A DNA stretch of 64,000 bases from PALSA-1296 sp038322815 (GTDB lineage Bacteria > Bacteroidota > Ignavibacteria > Palsa-1295), in assembly GCA_038322815.1 (NCBI GenBank), contig JBBQGG010000001.1, forward strand, positions 1 to 64,000, given 5' to 3'. The position numbers were made by a program, and so were the translations under genes. Below, in pieces: positions 62,786-64,000 of the stretch. Position 1 is the first letter of the stretch, and the number at the start of each line of letters is the position of its first letter. The notes beneath the pieces were generated by a model. That model worked only from the letters and a program-made list of their open reading frames with translations. It made no database searches and was not told where the DNA came from.

Positions 62786-63846
62786 GGATTGGTGATTTTA
62801 TAAATCTTTGCACGTAATCTGGTCTTCCATTCTGTGGGAGACAGTCCGGAACTTGCTCCGATTCCAAAATCATCATTCGGATCGCTTACGACAGGACTTC
62901 CAGAAATAGAAGTTATTTGATACATCCCTGCCGACCAGCCAAATCCTAAAACAGGCCATATTGTAAAATATTGTTTAACGCTGTCGGCGTCTAAACCTAA
63001 GAAGGAAAGAAAAACTATATAATCTCGACCTGGTTTTATCCAAGAACCGTTCGTAGAATCAAATAATGGATAGTCAAAATTATCATCGGCATAATCTCTT
63101 CCTTGCCTACGAGGTCTTCGACTCCACTCCAAAGAATAATTAAATTGGATACATTTACTTGCTATCGTTCCCGTACCTAATCCGACAGAGTCAGCAAAAC
63201 TCATAGGAATATCGATTGAGGTCGGTTTCGCATTACCTTTTCCTGACTTATATATATCAATAGGACAGCCAGGAATAAACTGCCCTTTTATTTCATCAAT
63301 TATCGACGCTCTTACAACCCCCCAGTCTGGATAAACCCTATCAGGATCATTATACATTACCGTATCATATACATGGATATGCGCTATTATCGGAGTTCGT
63401 ACCAACATCCAAGTTCTATCTGTATCTGGGAAAACTTGAGCTATGTGATTAAGCAATTCAGAAGCAGCGCCTCCGGGTCCTGTTTTGTAAGGGTATGGTT
63501 TTAATGCTTTATAACTTGCCCCCTGCCACGATGCAAAAAGTACCGGATTATAGTTACCGACTCGATAATAATAATCGGCTAAAAATTTAAGTGTATCTCC
63601 GTAGTGAAGGCTATCCAAAAATTTATAAGTCGATCCGGTTGGTGATAATCTCATTGCCAGATCAAAGTAGGCATACGCCGAGGCAATATCCGAAGGCATA
63701 CCTAAAGTCACAGGGGGAACAGTTCTTAGCAATGGTAAAGCGTATCCCAACCCGCCAGTGTAAGGCGGGGGTGTTGGCTGTGCCAAAACAATCGGAGTCT
63801 TTAAGCAGAAAAAAGAAAGAATTAGGGGCCCAATAATTTTATTCAT
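62782..63846 (-). CDS. Unknown secreted protein before the protease
   Basis: A 354-aa protein with a signal peptide (cleavage near VLAQPT), then a proline-rich start PTPPPYTGG. No family recognised. Tyr and Pro are frequent, there is no T9SS tail and no enzyme motif that I can name. It overlaps the protease gene by 4 nt (ATGA), so it is probably made together with it and could be a partner or inhibitor-like protein, which is a guess. The GA motif lies 70-85 nt upstream. Confidence 0.7.
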   Translation of the reverse strand: MNKIIGPLILSFFCLKTPIVLAQPTPPPYTGGLGYALPLLRTVPPVTLGMPSDIASAYAYFDLAMRLSPTGSTYKFLDSLHYGDTLKFLADYYYRVGNYNPVLFASWQGASYKALKPYPYKTGPGGAASELLNHIAQVFPDTDRTWMLVRTPIIAHIHVYDTVMYNDPDRVYPDWGVVRASIIDEIKGQFIPGCPIDIYKSGKGNAKPTSIDIPMSFADSVGLGTGTIASKCIQFNYSLEWSRRPRRQGRDYADDNFDYPLFDSTNGSWIKPGRDYIVFLSFLGLDADSVKQYFTIWPVLGFGWSAGMYQITSISGSPVVSDPNDDFGIGASSGLSPTEWKTRLRAKIYKITNP

Positions 63847-63916
63847 ATGTAGTTCAGAAAAAGGAATTAGAGCACCTTAATAAAATTAAATAAGTTACGT
63901 AAATATACACTACTGA

Positions 63917-63931
63917 GAGAGAGAGAGTTCC
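63917..63931 (-). promoter_or_regulatory. GA-rich motif, second copy
   Basis: GAGAGAGAGAGTTCC, identical to 58929-58943, lies about 75 nt before the start of the gene at 63846. See the first copy. Confidence 0.4.
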
Positions 63932-63950
63932 AGTGATACCGATTTAAAAC

Positions 63951-63988
63951 GAAAAGAGATGACTCCATTTTCAGCGAGTCCTCTTTCG
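63951..63988 (-). terminator. Terminator-like hairpin of a gene beyond the right edge
   Basis: GACTC (63961-63965) pairs with GAGTC (63976-63980) and AAAGAG (63953-63958) with CTCTTT (63981-63986), with an AT bulge between. On the minus strand it would end transcripts of a gene that starts beyond base 64000. Confidence 0.5.
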
Positions 63989-64000
63989 ATAAAAATAAAC

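Noticed and set aside
1..64000. CRISPR arrays, insertion sequences or prophage
   Set aside because: No spaced direct repeats, no transposase or integrase motif and no phage structural gene were seen.

Overview
The window is about 64 kb of chromosomal DNA from a Gram-negative bacterium of the Bacteroidota/Chlorobiota assemblage. Type IX secretion (T9SS) C-terminal sorting tails, a PorV/PorQ-type outer-membrane protein, a GWxTD-domain protein, a TonB-dependent receptor with a carboxypeptidase-regulatory N-terminus and several TAnnTTTG promoter elements all point there. A deep Ignavibacteria- or Kapabacteria-like lineage is my guess rather than something the sequence proves. Oxygen-dependent HemF suggests an aerobic or facultative organism. 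I saw no CRISPR array, transposase, phage gene or tRNA.

Layout. 1-3188 (minus strand): tuf, rpsJ, rplC, rplD and the start of rplW, i.e. the head of the S10 ribosomal operon without the usual str genes upstream. There is a terminator-like hairpin after tuf and three stacked hairpins between rpsJ and rplC. 3189-3638 has no protein gene but holds a plus-strand promoter followed by a roughly 175-nt segment that folds into a closed multi-stem structure, a candidate structured RNA. 3639-17383 (plus strand): a GT-C-like membrane protein, serS, lysA, asd, an MFS transporter, and a tight heme block (CcsA/HemX-like protein, hemA, hemC, hemD, hemE, hemF, an unknown 4-TM protein, hemH). 17384-23194 (minus): a 1186-aa T9SS cargo with Asp-box repeats and five two-cysteine Ig-like repeats, then a beta-barrel protein whose stop is followed in frame by a T9SS tail remnant. 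23364-25583 (plus): an ABC exporter pair.

25585-53533 (minus) holds a zinc-ribbon methyltransferase; an overlapping pair of exported proteins (a 2059-aa giant and a 675-aa fibronectin-III protein); a cobalamin adenosyltransferase overlapping an NRAMP-universal-stress fusion; two tiny genes; a glycosyltransferase 9 and a lipid A acyltransferase-like enzyme; the GWxTD and PorV-like proteins; a 1261-aa exported protein, a TonB receptor and a sialidase-like T9SS cargo; then engB, rplI, ssb and rpsF. The rpsR gene usually present between ssb and rplI is missing.

53696-55375 (plus) is a UbiB/ABC1 kinase. 55401-64000 (minus) holds a secreted or lipoprotein operon (PQQ-like propeller, alpha/beta hydrolase, and a lipoprotein gene interrupted by an in-frame TGA), a K+-independent H+-pyrophosphatase, and a secreted metzincin protease preceded by an unknown secreted protein. 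A GA-rich motif is shared upstream of these two secretory operons.

How it fits together: the window mixes core translation, lysine/DAP and heme biosynthesis with a large investment in cell-envelope and T9SS-exported proteins. The least understood content is the 2059/675-aa pair, the 1261-aa protein/TonB/PorV/GWxTD cluster, the 4-TM protein in the heme operon, and the candidate RNA beside tuf.
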